A stretch of 31,084 nucleotides of DNA from Sergeia podlipaevii. Lineage: Eukaryota > Euglenozoa > Kinetoplastea > Trypanosomatida > Trypanosomatidae. This document shows, one piece after another, positions 19,715 through 29,032 of this stretch. The number at the start of each line of letters is the position of its first letter. The first letter of the stretch is position 1. The DNA is taken from contig JASANZ010001995.1 in NCBI GenBank assembly GCA_030849805.1, positions 1 through 31,084 of the forward strand. Reading direction: 5' to 3'. The position numbers and the translations under genes were made by a program. The notes below the pieces were generated by a model. It ran no database searches. It was not told where the DNA came from and worked only from the letters and a program-made list of their open reading frames with translations.

Positions 19715-20269
19715 TTAGGAAAAGAATACGTGCAAAAGTGTGTACAGCTCGCATAACTGCACCAAAAGCGCTTCCTTCTCCGCGTCACTGTCGCAACGTT
19801 GTTGCGACTCTGCATTGGCAGAAGTCGAGGCACGCGAAAAAAAATGCAGCTGAACGAAAGGGTCTTCTGTTGAAGACTTTGTTACTGGCAAGGAATGGGA
19901 AGCAGGAGACACAGCATTGTGGTGATGGTGACGATTGGATGCATTTGCAGCTGTCGTCGACGATGTTGCCTCGCAAGCATTCCAAGCTGTGGAGCCACAG
20001 GGTATAGAACGATGCGCCTGCGAAGAACGAGGACCAAGCATGGCTATCCTACCAGCAGCATGATGGACGGAAAGCATGTGCAAAAGAGCAGAGCTTTTAT
20101 CAACAAGTTCCATGTACTCTGTATCCACTTGCTGCTCCACACCAGGCAGTGCTGTGCGCAAACGTGTGACCTTGGGGAATGAAGGGATATCAGCGTGTGA
20201 GGGGGATGTATTGGAATCAAATGCAGCACCAGATGGTGAGCGGTGTCGTTTGCAGTGGAGCCGCTCCAT
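19715..20269 (-). CDS. small hypothetical protein, 184 aa
   Basis: I do not recognise this protein. It has two parts likely to be helical: residues about 33-75 (FPKVTRLRTALPGVEQQVD and on through a Leu-rich amphipathic stretch) and the C-terminal 25 residues (EKEALLVQLCELYTLLHVFF). They flank a Ser/Ala/His-rich middle with a short HHHH run. There is no signal peptide or clear membrane span. It is supported as real by strand, by position in a gap between two genes, by coding-like composition, and by a very good acceptor (TTTGCTTTTTCTTTTTAG) 45 nt before the ATG with no intervening ATG. The helix-linker-helix layout could suit a subunit of a small complex, but no function can be assigned. Confidence 0.65.
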   Translation of the reverse strand: MERLHCKRHRSPSGAAFDSNTSPSHADIPSFPKVTRLRTALPGVEQQVDTEYMELVDKSSALLHMLSVHHAAGRIAMLGPRSSQAHRSIPCGSTAWNACEATSSTTAANASNRHHHHNAVSPASHSLPVTKSSTEDPFVQLHFFSRASTSANAESQQRCDSDAEKEALLVQLCELYTLLHVFFS

Positions 20270-20637
20270 AATGGGATGTTGATGTTAAGAGGATATTAAT
20301 TGCTGTCGTTGTCTCTAAAAAGAAAAAGCAAATATATCGCAGATGAAAAGAAAGAAAAGAAAACATAAACACAGCATTTCATTCGGAATGATAACAGTCA
20401 CAATAGTGTTTTCTCCTTTTTCATAAAAGCCCTGCTATAAGCAGATTTTTTTGGTCATACTCAAGGATTAACCAACAGCATAAATATTATTCTATTTTAC
20501 TGCTGTCATTGCCACTATGTTGCAAACGTGTTGTCCTCGATGATTGCCTTTTTTCTCTTCTGAAAAAGAGAGTTTTAAGAAAGAAAAATGCTTCGCTATG
20601 CCAAAAAAAAAAAAAAGAAGAAGCATAGCCACCTCAA
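20270..20637. other. short intergenic spacer
   Basis: 368 nt containing the 3'UTR of the ABCG-like gene and the leader of the 184-aa gene. AT-rich, with nothing else recognised. Confidence 0.6.
20315..20332 (-). promoter_or_regulatory. predicted spliced-leader acceptor for the 184-aa protein
   Basis: On the minus strand TTTGCTTTTTCTTTTTAG ends with AG at 20316-20315. The 45-nt leader has no ATG. This site is the main evidence that the small gene is real. Confidence 0.7.
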
Positions 20638-22812
20638 CTACGCTGCCAGGGAAAGATATGTGCCCATGACAAAAAGTGCGCAGCCACTCAGGAGGCAGAG
20701 TATAAGAAGGGACTGATGATACGAGTCATTCTGAAGTCCTTCCATATGCAAATACTCACTCCCGGTGTAGCAATACGACGTATTCCCAACACCATCACAG
20801 CTGAATGGCTTTCCATCCAACCGCTCCTTCAACGCTGGGCCGTAGCCCCACCGTACCACGCTAAGATCGCCCACGTGTTGAGGCATCGAGCGTAAGTTGA
20901 AAAGGAAGCCAGAGCACATGAGTGTGTATGCAAAATAGCCACGACACGCAAATGCCACCACGCGAGGAGACGGCAGTACAGTAGCAAACATGTGCAGAAA
21001 AAACGCGTGTGTAATGCAAACACACCCTACCGTGATTATAAGCAAAGCAGACGCATGCATGATCAAAAGAATAAAGGGAATAAACACAGCTAGGTAGCCC
21101 AGCCGCGCAAGCACCGTGCACACAATCAAGCACAGCATCAGGCACCATGTGCTGTAAAGGCCACTGTTACGCTGGTGAATGAGTAGGCGCATCTGCAAGG
21201 CAGTGGTACTGATCGCCGATTCGTTCACAATCAACGCCAAGGCAAAGGTGGTAAAGAGTATTCCGCGGATGTTATACATTCCGCCCTGATCCTCTGGTTG
21301 AGACTGCATAAGAAGTGACACAACAGTCAGTCCAATTAAAACTCCCACAAGTCCAACGGCAAAATCAGCATTTAAAAAGTACTGTTTGGCACAATACCCA
21401 AGAAGAATGAAAGGTTTGGCCATCACGCGCTGTTGTGGTGGTGGGGCTTCGTGTGGAACTGCTTGAGAGGGTGCGCCGCCCCAAGTCCCCTCGATCGCTA
21501 GATTGGCGACTCTCGCACCGATAGATGAATCGTAGTACTTGGCAGCGTAGTAAAGGGTCTGCACCTCGCTCTCGCTCCACTCAATCGCCAAGTCCATCGC
21601 ATCCTCAGCCGTTGTCAGCGACACAAACCTCCCACCTCCCTCGCGATTCGTATCCGTCACCATTGCCGTGTGGTCCTCGTTAAAAAGTAACCTCGATGAT
21701 AACCGTGGTGAAAGAGCAGGTGTACTACTCTCGCTCCGTGTACCGGCGCGGTGGCATGGAGTTCGGCTACTGCTGCGATGCAAGGAAGACGCTGAACAGT
21801 TTCTTGATACCTCAGAAACGCCATCAGCGTAGTGACTATGAGAGTGCAAAGGTGAGTCTGTTTCGGGAATAGCGTGAGAAGGTTCACAATACTGCGGAAT
21901 GCACAAACCGTTGAAATATCCAAGCATCTTGCTGGAAGGTCCAGAAAAGAGAACGTGCCCTAGCGCGCCAAACAGGAGCGTGGTGGCCGAGTGCTCAAAT
22001 AAGCGAGGTGGGAGCGACCGAGAGGTGAAGACAATAACTGTTTTGTGTAGTACCGCGGCGACGCGCTTTAAGATGGTTGCGCATCTCACCGTGGTTGAGA
22101 AGTCAAGTCCTTCAAAGGGATAAAGAGCAATTAGCACAGGGGTGTCAAGGAGAAGCTCCATCCCTAGGCACAACTGCATCCGCTCCCCCGCAGTGAGCTC
22201 ACCAGCCTGCTTTGCTACGTCAAGTCCAACAAAAGCAGCAGCTGCTGCTACTGTGGCGCTTTTCCACTGTGAAGTGGCGCGTGTGCGCATATCGAGCACA
22301 AGCCGTAAGTTTGCTGCGACAGAAATTCTCGAAAGCACAGTCTCAGTGCCGGACACAACACCGACGTTGGCGCGAACGGAACTCTCCTTCACTGACATCC
22401 TATCCACTTCAATGTTTCCGGAGAAGTCAGTTAGCCCTTTTATCGCCCGTACCAATGCTTTTCCGGCTATCCCGTCAACGTCAGATACCACATGCAGCTT
22501 CTCTCGTGTGAACAGGGCTGATGCCACCTGGAAACAAACCCTGGGCTCTCCCTTCTGTTTGAAGCAACAGCAACGGCCTAGACAATATTCTTCTACAAGG
22601 GTTACTCCTTGAAGAGATACTTCCACGCCGAACGCAGAAAAGGATGTCTGCAGACGGTCCTCCAGGGCCAGCTCTTCAGGCTCTTGCCGTGAATGCCCAA
22701 TCATTGTGCTATCACTCTCACGAGGATCTGATGCTCTGTTATCAAGAAGACGGTCGTGTTCGTCGTTTGTGCAATCGTCATCTCCTGAGTCCCGTTGATT
22801 GCGCCAGCTCAT
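20638..22812 (-). CDS. ABCG-like half transporter with degenerate nucleotide-binding domain
   Basis: The 724-residue protein has the ABCG order: NBD (about 65-310), a Ser-rich linker (about 320-375), then a membrane domain (about 465-724) with roughly six hydrophobic segments. NSGLYSTWCLMLCLIV (549-564) matches the ABCG 'G-x-Y' region, and SGFLFNLRSMPQHVGDLSVV (634-653) matches the segment before the large extracellular loop, which here has NTSY, Cys residues and NDSY. The NBD keeps the fold and the GLD of the D-loop (235-237) but lacks the catalytic residues: Walker A reads VDGIAGKA (112-119, no Ser/Thr after Lys), the Q-loop Gln is missing (GVVSGTE), the signature is LTAGE (206-210), Walker B is LIALYP (no Asp-Glu), and the switch His is replaced near R265. 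The frame is intact, so it looks like a functional pseudo-ATPase rather than a decaying gene. The start was moved from TTG 22872 to ATG 22812. Substrate and partner are unknown. Confidence 0.85.
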   Translation of the reverse strand: MSWRNQRDSGDDDCTNDEHDRLLDNRASDPRESDSTMIGHSRQEPEELALEDRLQTSFSAFGVEVSLQGVTLVEEYCLGRCCCFKQKGEPRVCFQVASALFTREKLHVVSDVDGIAGKALVRAIKGLTDFSGNIEVDRMSVKESSVRANVGVVSGTETVLSRISVAANLRLVLDMRTRATSQWKSATVAAAAAFVGLDVAKQAGELTAGERMQLCLGMELLLDTPVLIALYPFEGLDFSTTVRCATILKRVAAVLHKTVIVFTSRSLPPRLFEHSATTLLFGALGHVLFSGPSSKMLGYFNGLCIPQYCEPSHAIPETDSPLHSHSHYADGVSEVSRNCSASSLHRSSSRTPCHRAGTRSESSTPALSPRLSSRLLFNEDHTAMVTDTNREGGGRFVSLTTAEDAMDLAIEWSESEVQTLYYAAKYYDSSIGARVANLAIEGTWGGAPSQAVPHEAPPPQQRVMAKPFILLGYCAKQYFLNADFAVGLVGVLIGLTVVSLLMQSQPEDQGGMYNIRGILFTTFALALIVNESAISTTALQMRLLIHQRNSGLYSTWCLMLCLIVCTVLARLGYLAVFIPFILLIMHASALLIITVGCVCITHAFFLHMFATVLPSPRVVAFACRGYFAYTLMCSGFLFNLRSMPQHVGDLSVVRWGYGPALKERLDGKPFSCDGVGNTSYCYTGSEYLHMEGLQNDSYHQSLLILCLLSGCALFVMGTYLSLAA

Positions 22813-24178
22813 AACTATATATATATAACGAATTTGCTTGGAAGGGCTTCCTTCTTTTTGGCTTTCTCCCAAATCTCAATGAAGCCTTTTCCCCCTTTAT
22901 CGTAGGGCCTCTTTGTACACTATCACTCTTTTTCGTTTGTTTGCTGTCTCTGCCTACGTGGAAAAAAAATGCATAATTAAAGAAAATGACAGAGAAAGAA
23001 AGAAGTATAAAGGCATTTACAGAGTACGTGAATATCAAGCATCATGCGTTTTGGGTCAGCAGGACACTAAGCATGCTCTAAAGTGTGGCGGTCAGTGAGC
23101 AAGGGGGAGGGAAGATGATATGTTTTTTTGTTGTTATGTAAATAACAGAGTACAAGCACCCCATCCAGCCTTCATGCATACACATTACATTGCTAACATC
23201 TGTGGCGAAGGAGCCCACTTTCAGAAGGATGTCATAAATCACAAGACACTCTTCCACGTTCGGCAATTTTATTTTTCATGGGGGAAATGGATCGCTCACA
23301 CAACTACACTTCCTTTTTTTCTTTGTCTTTAGCCAGGGCCCTCATGAAGGGAGTATATAGCAAAACAGATTGTTGACGCATTCATGCCCTCCGTATTGCA
23401 TTTGCTAAAAACAGCAAAAAAAAGAAAGAAAAAAAAAGATCAGGAACTGCCTCGCTCATGATGCTAATTGATATTTTATCTGGCACCATTCACCTTGCCA
23501 CAAACTCCCGCTTGAGAAACAGTGTCTCAAAGCAACTGTATATGTTTCATATATCTTTCCTTTTGGAAGGACTAACAGTACCTGTAGAGACAAACGTCCA
23601 TCTCCTTCCTTCCTTCCTTTTTCTCTCCCCCTTTCTCTCCCCTTTAAAAGGCGCCAACACACTTCGCCATTACCAAAACACTGAGCAACACATGTATATT
23701 GTGTCCTTGCTACAAGCCACATGTAAGTGGATAGCGTTGGCGTCTACCACCATCCGACCAAATCATCTTTGCCAAAAAACGTAGCACTTCTTTTTTCTTC
23801 TTCTTTCTTTGTCAAGCAAGTTTAGGCATGTCATATAATAATAAAAATAATAATAGAGTAAAATAAAAATAAAAACAGTGAGTGCTTCACCTTCACCTCA
23901 CAGCACATGATGAAACTACCGTTACGAACAAGTATTTGTGTATTAGTCATGCATCCTTTCGTTTGTCACGATGAATATAGAAAATAGAGGTAACTGCGAT
24001 TGACACAAGTTTTTTCCTAGCTCTCATCACTTGCTTCTCCAATGCAAGCTGTTTCTCTTCTCCTTGGTAAGCACCACGTAGTTTGTACCCAGAAAACTAA
24101 ACTCATGCAAACAAAAAAAAGAGGAAAAGAAAAGAAAAGAACCATTACAAGTGGCGGTGGGAAGGCGTCTGTGGTAGC
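22813..24178. other. intergenic spacer, 1.4 kb, with local strand inversion of pyrimidine tracts
   Basis: Between the LETM1 stop and the ABCG-like start. Unlike the other spacers, three pyrimidine-rich tracts here lie on the plus strand (23309-23332, 23602-23645, 23786-23810). ATG-initiated frames exist on both strands across 23456-23784 (88 codons minus, 108 codons plus). Neither has recognisable protein character, so I do not annotate them as genes. Confidence 0.5.
22954..23006 (-). promoter_or_regulatory. predicted spliced-leader acceptor for the ABCG-like gene
   Basis: On the minus strand CTTCTTTCTTTCTCTGTC, then further T-rich sequence, ends in CCACGTAG with AG at 22955-22954. The 141-nt leader has no ATG before 22812. 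Confidence 0.6.
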
Positions 24179-25858
24179 CTACTTCTTCCCCTCCGCCCCC
24201 GTCGTGGCTTTCTCTCCCTTTGCAGCGTCATTAGTATTTTTGGAAGTGTCCGTCGTAGTCGCTGCGGCGGCGGCCTCCGCTTTGTTCTCTGTCACCTTCA
24301 CCGCAGCGCGGCAACGGGCCCCAATGGCTACGAGTGCCTTTTCAGTAATGGGTTTTGAGCCAGCCCCATAATCGAAAGCATCGAACAGGGTTGAGACTAC
24401 GTGACTAGAATTATGCGTTTCGTGACCGACAGCTTCGATGACATCTGATACCAAAACCTCCTCATCCGCGAGCTTCGTCTTACGCAGCTTCTCATACATT
24501 GCCTTCACATTTTCCTCTGTCAGGTAAGCGCCGATGGTGTCCACGCCTTGAAGATCCTTATCACCCTTCTTGGCTGAGTTCGTAATGTCGCTAATCTTGG
24601 CAACGATCGAGTCAACAGTGTCTGGGGTGTCGGAAATTTTCGGAACAGTGCCAACGGTGTCGCACAGTGTCTCTAGACTGGAGCGAATGGACTCTGGTAG
24701 GTTTTGAATACCAAGCATCTGGCGACGCTGTTCAACGGGGATGCTGTTCATCGACTTACGCAGGCTATACCGCGTGGGTTTGATCCAGAAAAGTGTGTTG
24801 TACGGCACATTTGGATCACGGGCAAGTAGGTTCCACCACTCCAATTGAACGCGCAGTGTATCGGCGTTCTCTGTCCACCGCATCCCGCGCGTCTGATTCG
24901 CCTTGATCAGCTCATCGTCAGTGAGGTTGTCAAAACCTTCAACACGCAGAAGTCGGTCATCCTCGCGCACCATGTGATAGCGCCGGAGAATAGCACGGCG
25001 CAAGAAACGCGAGCTCACCACTGCAGGAGCCAATGAGTGATACCACTTGAAAACACCCGCGCTCCGAGCTAGACTCACCGCTACATTGTCCGGGATCTTG
25101 TAAACACTAAAGGGGCCCTCATTGTTGAACGACGGTGCGACCAAACGGATATCCTCAGGCGTGATAGCATCGCCAATTGCGTTACGGCGAATGACCTCCT
25201 GTGCATCCTTTTCAAAGGTAGCAAGGGCAATAGCAGATTCGTACTCCATCACACGCTGCCGGGCACGCAGAGTTTTCATGGCATCGCCATAAGCTCGATT
25301 GCGGCCCTGAGTATCCGTCTCAAAAGTAGATGGAATGAGCCCAGGAAACATCTTCAAGGCTACTGGAAGAAGAAATTCAGCAAAGGGCACAATGATAAAG
25401 AAACTAAAGGGCACTAGACGCAGCAGGTCCCTTGTGGAACCCTCTAAAAGAAGGCGCTCACGCCTAGTAAGAGCGACGCCCCGTTTCAGCTGCCGGGAGT
25501 ACTTCCATGCAAGGCGAGTGTTGATGAAAAAGAGACGGAAACCATGGTAAACATGGCGGAGACCCTCCCACACCACATCCATCGTCTTCCTGTATTTGGA
25601 AGGCTGGTTGGCTGCGACGACCTGCTGAGTGTGGCTTGTAGTCTTTGTCTCCACCTTCTGCACAGAAGCTGTCGAGGCGTTCTTTGCGGCTGTTGTTGTC
25701 ATGGTAGGGGTAGGCTTTTCTGTTGCCGCAGCAACAGGTGCTGGCTTTGCTGTAGCGTTCATGTACACGCCAGATGTCGTTGGTGCGGCAGTCGTCGCTG
25801 CTGCCGCCGCGGCCTTTCCTGCCACGTTACAGCACCGCATTATTGAGTTGCGAAACAT
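24179..25858 (-). CDS. LETM1: LETM1-family mitochondrial inner-membrane protein
   Basis: LETM1 proteins act in mitochondrial cation (K+/H+ or Ca2+/H+) homeostasis; in trypanosomes the role reported is potassium balance. The 559-residue protein begins with a basic, Cys/Ala-rich presequence-like start (MFRNSIMRCCNVAGKA), followed by an Ala/Thr/Pro-rich low-complexity stretch to about 85. The family hallmark follows: TRRERLLLEGSTRDLLRLVP (131-150) and FIIVPFAEFLLPVALKMFPG (154-173), the single membrane span with its conserved prolines, and then the matrix LETM1/ribosome-binding-like domain to about 400 (FDNLTDDELIKANQTRGMRW). The C-terminal part is hydrophilic and ends in an Ala/Thr/Lys-rich tail. 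No EF-hand is visible. The ATG at 25858 is first in frame; candidate acceptors lie at 25983 and further upstream near 26085. Confidence 0.93.
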   Translation of the reverse strand: MFRNSIMRCCNVAGKAAAAAATTAAPTTSGVYMNATAKPAPVAAATEKPTPTMTTTAAKNASTASVQKVETKTTSHTQQVVAANQPSKYRKTMDVVWEGLRHVYHGFRLFFINTRLAWKYSRQLKRGVALTRRERLLLEGSTRDLLRLVPFSFFIIVPFAEFLLPVALKMFPGLIPSTFETDTQGRNRAYGDAMKTLRARQRVMEYESAIALATFEKDAQEVIRRNAIGDAITPEDIRLVAPSFNNEGPFSVYKIPDNVAVSLARSAGVFKWYHSLAPAVVSSRFLRRAILRRYHMVREDDRLLRVEGFDNLTDDELIKANQTRGMRWTENADTLRVQLEWWNLLARDPNVPYNTLFWIKPTRYSLRKSMNSIPVEQRRQMLGIQNLPESIRSSLETLCDTVGTVPKISDTPDTVDSIVAKISDITNSAKKGDKDLQGVDTIGAYLTEENVKAMYEKLRKTKLADEEVLVSDVIEAVGHETHNSSHVVSTLFDAFDYGAGSKPITEKALVAIGARCRAAVKVTENKAEAAAAATTTDTSKNTNDAAKGEKATTGAEGKK

Positions 25859-26310
25859 TGCCCTTTTCTCTAGTTTCCTTTACTTACCTTTCACTATTAC
25901 GGTTTCCAGGGTAGTACTGAGACTCCTTTTCTTTATTTATTTTTTTCCTTTTCCTTTCAATTATATGAATATTAATGAAATCCTGTCCCCACCGAAAAAA
26001 AAAGCAAAATAAAACAGATTCTACACTAGTCCCAGTGAGAAAAGCACCCGTGAAAAACACCAAATGCTTCTACTTTCCAAGACGGCTGTAAGATGATGAA
26101 AGCAAGTCACAAAAAGAAAAAAAAGCATCACATATGAGGAGGAGGAGAAGTCATGAAAAAGAAAAGAGCCAGCCAAAATGCTCCATCGCCAAGTATTCTG
26201 TTTGATCTGCACTTGCTACAAAACTTCAGTACGAGATAAAATGAAAAAGCTGATACTTTGTTGAACAAAAAAACACCGCGTCAAAACGCCTACGCATATG
26301 AAAACAAAAT
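25859..26310. other. intergenic spacer, 450 nt
   Basis: Holds the SPP 3'UTR and the LETM1 leader. AT-rich, with two acceptor-like tracts for LETM1 and nothing else recognised. Confidence 0.55.
25983..26012 (-). promoter_or_regulatory. candidate spliced-leader acceptor for LETM1
   Basis: On the minus strand TTTTATTTTGCTTTTTTTTT, then CGGTGGGGACAG, gives AG at 25984-25983. The 124-nt leader has no ATG. A second tract ending in CATCTTACAG about 100 nt upstream is an equally good alternative. Confidence 0.45.
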
Positions 26311-27369
26311 TTACCCCTGCTTCATCTTCTCTGGTTGGGCCTTCCTGTCTTTCCGCTTCCCTGGCTTGCCTCGTTTGTGTCCCTCCTCTTCGCAGCGAAA
26401 CCCAAATAATTGTAGAACTGCGGTACAAATAGCATCCGTGAGTCCTGATGAGGACTCGCCGTCATCATTATCCTCGCTGGTGTGAGCTTTCTTCTTCTTT
26501 GCAGATCCCTTTTGCGGAAAGACCTTCATAGTATCAAAATCGCATGCGGCTTTTACGTCACCATTCCACAGTACCACGGCAAGAAATGAAATCAATAGCC
26601 ATGGCACAATGAACAACAACGCGGGCTGGCCATGCTTGAATATAAGCATGACAGCCATCGTGTTAACAAGGCTTAAGAAATATGCAATTACAGCAGTGTA
26701 GAAGTACAAGTTCCCTCGCTTCACCACATCTCTCGAAAAAATAAATGTCTGACAGATGAAGAAACCAGGAATGATGACATCCCCAAGCCCAAGCAAGCTC
26801 TTTTGAGTGTGATCGCTAAAGATAGTTTGCGGGAATAGGAACTTGATTGGGCCATCCACACCAGTTGCGACAGTGAGCATTACATCAGACCCAAAAACCC
26901 AAAATATATCGTAAAAAAAGAGTGCAATGAGTAGCAAAAAGGACGTAGAGAATGTGTTTAGTGGCACAGATTCCAACGCGGTAACGCCCATTGCAAAGGC
27001 CAAAATATCATTCGCAACCCAATTCTTTGTTTGATAGTAATACATCCCGACTGCGCAGCAAAATAACCCCGTGAGAATATTGGGCTTGAAATAAGGCTTA
27101 ATAAATGCGGATAATGAGAAGATACTAATTAGGCTAAGGTAAAAGCTAATCAATACATTGATGGTTTGCTTGGGAATAAAACGCAGCAGAACATAGAAGC
27201 TGAAGAGCACTACTGAGCCGGTGATAGGCATAGCCAAAGCGTCATCCGCTTCAAGTGCCACTTCAACCTTGTGCTTCCTGAGTTCGTTCCGGCAGCGACG
27301 CACTGCTACTGCCACCACACCTAGTGCATTGGCAAGCAACACGGCAAGTGCAATGTACAACTGATCCAT
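26311..27369 (-). CDS. SPP: signal peptide peptidase (presenilin-type intramembrane aspartyl protease)
   Basis: SPP cleaves remnant signal peptides and some tail-anchored or type II membrane proteins within the ER membrane. The 352-residue protein is polytopic with about nine hydrophobic segments. The catalytic motifs are complete: YD in FFYDIFWVFGSDV (Asp154), GxGD in LLGLGDVIIPGFFI (GLGD 194-197, Asp197), and the PAL motif in HGQPALLFIVPW (248-252). The length is typical of the family. The C-terminal tail after about 285 is cytosol-like: a Lys cluster, an acidic/Ser-rich patch and a basic end (KRGKPGKRKDRK). No signal peptide is evident beyond the first span. The ATG at 27369 is preceded by a 42-nt leader and a good acceptor. 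Third codon positions look more AT-rich than in the genes to the left. Confidence 0.95.
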   Translation of the reverse strand: MDQLYIALAVLLANALGVVAVAVRRCRNELRKHKVEVALEADDALAMPITGSVVLFSFYVLLRFIPKQTINVLISFYLSLISIFSLSAFIKPYFKPNILTGLFCCAVGMYYYQTKNWVANDILAFAMGVTALESVPLNTFSTSFLLLIALFFYDIFWVFGSDVMLTVATGVDGPIKFLFPQTIFSDHTQKSLLGLGDVIIPGFFICQTFIFSRDVVKRGNLYFYTAVIAYFLSLVNTMAVMLIFKHGQPALLFIVPWLLISFLAVVLWNGDVKAACDFDTMKVFPQKGSAKKKKAHTSEDNDDGESSSGLTDAICTAVLQLFGFRCEEEGHKRGKPGKRKDRKAQPEKMKQG

Positions 27370-27411
27370 TCCAAGTCAGTGAGAAGGAAACAAAATGACA
27401 AAAGAGAACCA

Positions 27412-27470
27412 CTAATTTAACAAACATATACAACGGAAAAAGAAAGTACAAGAAATGAGAAGGGAAGTAT
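27412..27470 (-). promoter_or_regulatory. predicted spliced-leader acceptor for SPP
   Basis: On the minus strand a C/T-rich stretch including CTTCCCTTCTCATTTCTTG runs to TTAAATTAG, with AG at 27413-27412. The 42-nt leader is free of ATG. Confidence 0.6.
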
Positions 27471-27655
27471 TATGCTGAGAATATGTCAAAAATGCATCCA
27501 CTAAATTCCAGACGCACAAAGAAGCCAAAAAGAAAACAGTTAACTGGTTCACGCCGCGTATTCATTATAGCTATTTTATCGTGTGTCGCACACACCTCGC
27601 AACTTCACTCCAAAAAAGTATACAAAAAAATGGAAACTAGTGATGAAAACACCGA

Positions 27656-29032
27656 CTATAAGTTCTCCCTCTTCTGCCGTTTAGAGGGAGGAAGTATGCG
27701 ACCGTACTTCTCTTTTTGTTCTTGTTCTAGGCGCCGCCGACGAAGCGCTCCTAGGTGACGTTTCGAACGAAGATGCACCTCCATCTGGCTTCTTCCATAA
27801 ACGATAATGTCACAAATCTGACAGTTTTGCTGAGAAACTGGCTCAACCAATTTTGGAACAACATTGAGTGGAAAGTTAACGCAGTCCAATTGCGGCGCCG
27901 CGCCTCCCATAAAAAAATCCACGACTGCGTGTAAGTCAAACTCTAACTGCGATTTAGTTACCACTGAGAGCGACACAAAATGGGAGTGAATTTCTGGCAC
28001 AGTGCTCAGCAAGGGAACAAAGCGATTGCTGATCCAACGAACCTGCTGGCGAGCATAACGCCGTGTATTTGATTTCACCCTTTCTACCGCCTCCTTCACA
28101 GCCACATCATCAGGTGAAAATGTCTTACTTGTTGATAGCACTTCATAAAACTCTTTGAACCCAATTGCCTCCGAAAGAGAGCCTAAGAATTGTGTGTTAG
28201 CCGTCTTTCGGTAAAACTCTTGAACCTCGCGCAGTAACCCATTTTTCATCATTTCATCCACTCTGTTCCCGAGTAACACATTAAGCGCGTCCCTTTCAAC
28301 TGCCGTCCATAATATAAAACATCTTTCTGGTGCATACCGTAGTTTCGGCGCTCTTTCAGCAAAAATGTCCGATGGTATTTTGCCTGTGCTTTCGTATATA
28401 GATAAAAGACGCCTCAATCTTCTTGTGTCATTAGGATGGTACCTACTTGCCAATGTGGAGTCAATTCCATTTAGTGTGCTCCACAAATTCGAATTTGGTG
28501 TATCCCTGTTAAACAAAAGCTGATCTGTAGATTCCTCTTCAACCAGCATATTTTCAAACAGGATTGCCTGAGCATAATAGCATGTTCCGCCACACACGAT
28601 AACCGCTCCATTCGGGTAGCGCGCAAAAAAGTTATCAATAAAAGCAGTAACGCGTTCAGTATAAACGTGAATGTTAAATCCAATGTCTTCATGTTGAATA
28701 CCAACATTCGCAACCATATCCGATACTAATATGGGTGCAGAGTCGGAAGCTGATCGTTCTGGATCTCGAATACATGTGCCGTCGTAGCGCAGAAATCCAA
28801 TAAATGCGTGCGGAACACCACCCATATCATCAGTAGATAGCTTGTTGGTAGCAACTGGAAGATCATCGTAAAATTGCATCACGTCGCAATTAATAATTAC
28901 AACTTCTTCATAGCCATATTGCTCCCGTAGCTGATGTGCTAGTATTAATGACGTGTGTGATTTACCACTTCCAGTTGAGCCTATCACAAAAAAAATCCTC
29001 TGTTTGGCTAAACTTGTTTTCAGTGTGTCCAT
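27656..29032 (-). CDS. tRNA dimethylallyltransferase (MiaA/Mod5/TRIT1 family) with C-terminal C2H2 zinc finger
   Basis: The enzyme transfers a dimethylallyl group from DMAPP to N6 of A37 next to the anticodon (i6A37). In yeast and human the homologue serves both cytosolic and mitochondrial tRNAs. The 458-residue protein has P-loop GSTGSGKS (18-25), the substrate segment INCDVMQFYDDLPVATNK, which matches the family's D-S-M-Q-x-Y...TNK region, and YHPNDTRRLRRLLSIYESTGK. The C-terminus carries C-x2-C-x12-H-x5-H (C404, C407, H420, H426), the matrin-like zinc finger typical of the eukaryotic enzymes, followed by a basic tail (SKRQKR) that could act in nuclear import. The ATG at 29032 has a leader of about 26 nt. 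It lies next to the SLC35F gene. Codons are relatively AT-rich. Known eukaryotic names are MOD5 or TRIT1; I give no symbol because usage varies. Confidence 0.94.
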   Translation of the reverse strand: MDTLKTSLAKQRIFFVIGSTGSGKSHTSLILAHQLREQYGYEEVVIINCDVMQFYDDLPVATNKLSTDDMGGVPHAFIGFLRYDGTCIRDPERSASDSAPILVSDMVANVGIQHEDIGFNIHVYTERVTAFIDNFFARYPNGAVIVCGGTCYYAQAILFENMLVEEESTDQLLFNRDTPNSNLWSTLNGIDSTLASRYHPNDTRRLRRLLSIYESTGKIPSDIFAERAPKLRYAPERCFILWTAVERDALNVLLGNRVDEMMKNGLLREVQEFYRKTANTQFLGSLSEAIGFKEFYEVLSTSKTFSPDDVAVKEAVERVKSNTRRYARQQVRWISNRFVPLLSTVPEIHSHFVSLSVVTKSQLEFDLHAVVDFFMGGAAPQLDCVNFPLNVVPKLVEPVSQQNCQICDIIVYGRSQMEVHLRSKRHLGALRRRRLEQEQKEKYGRILPPSKRQKRENL

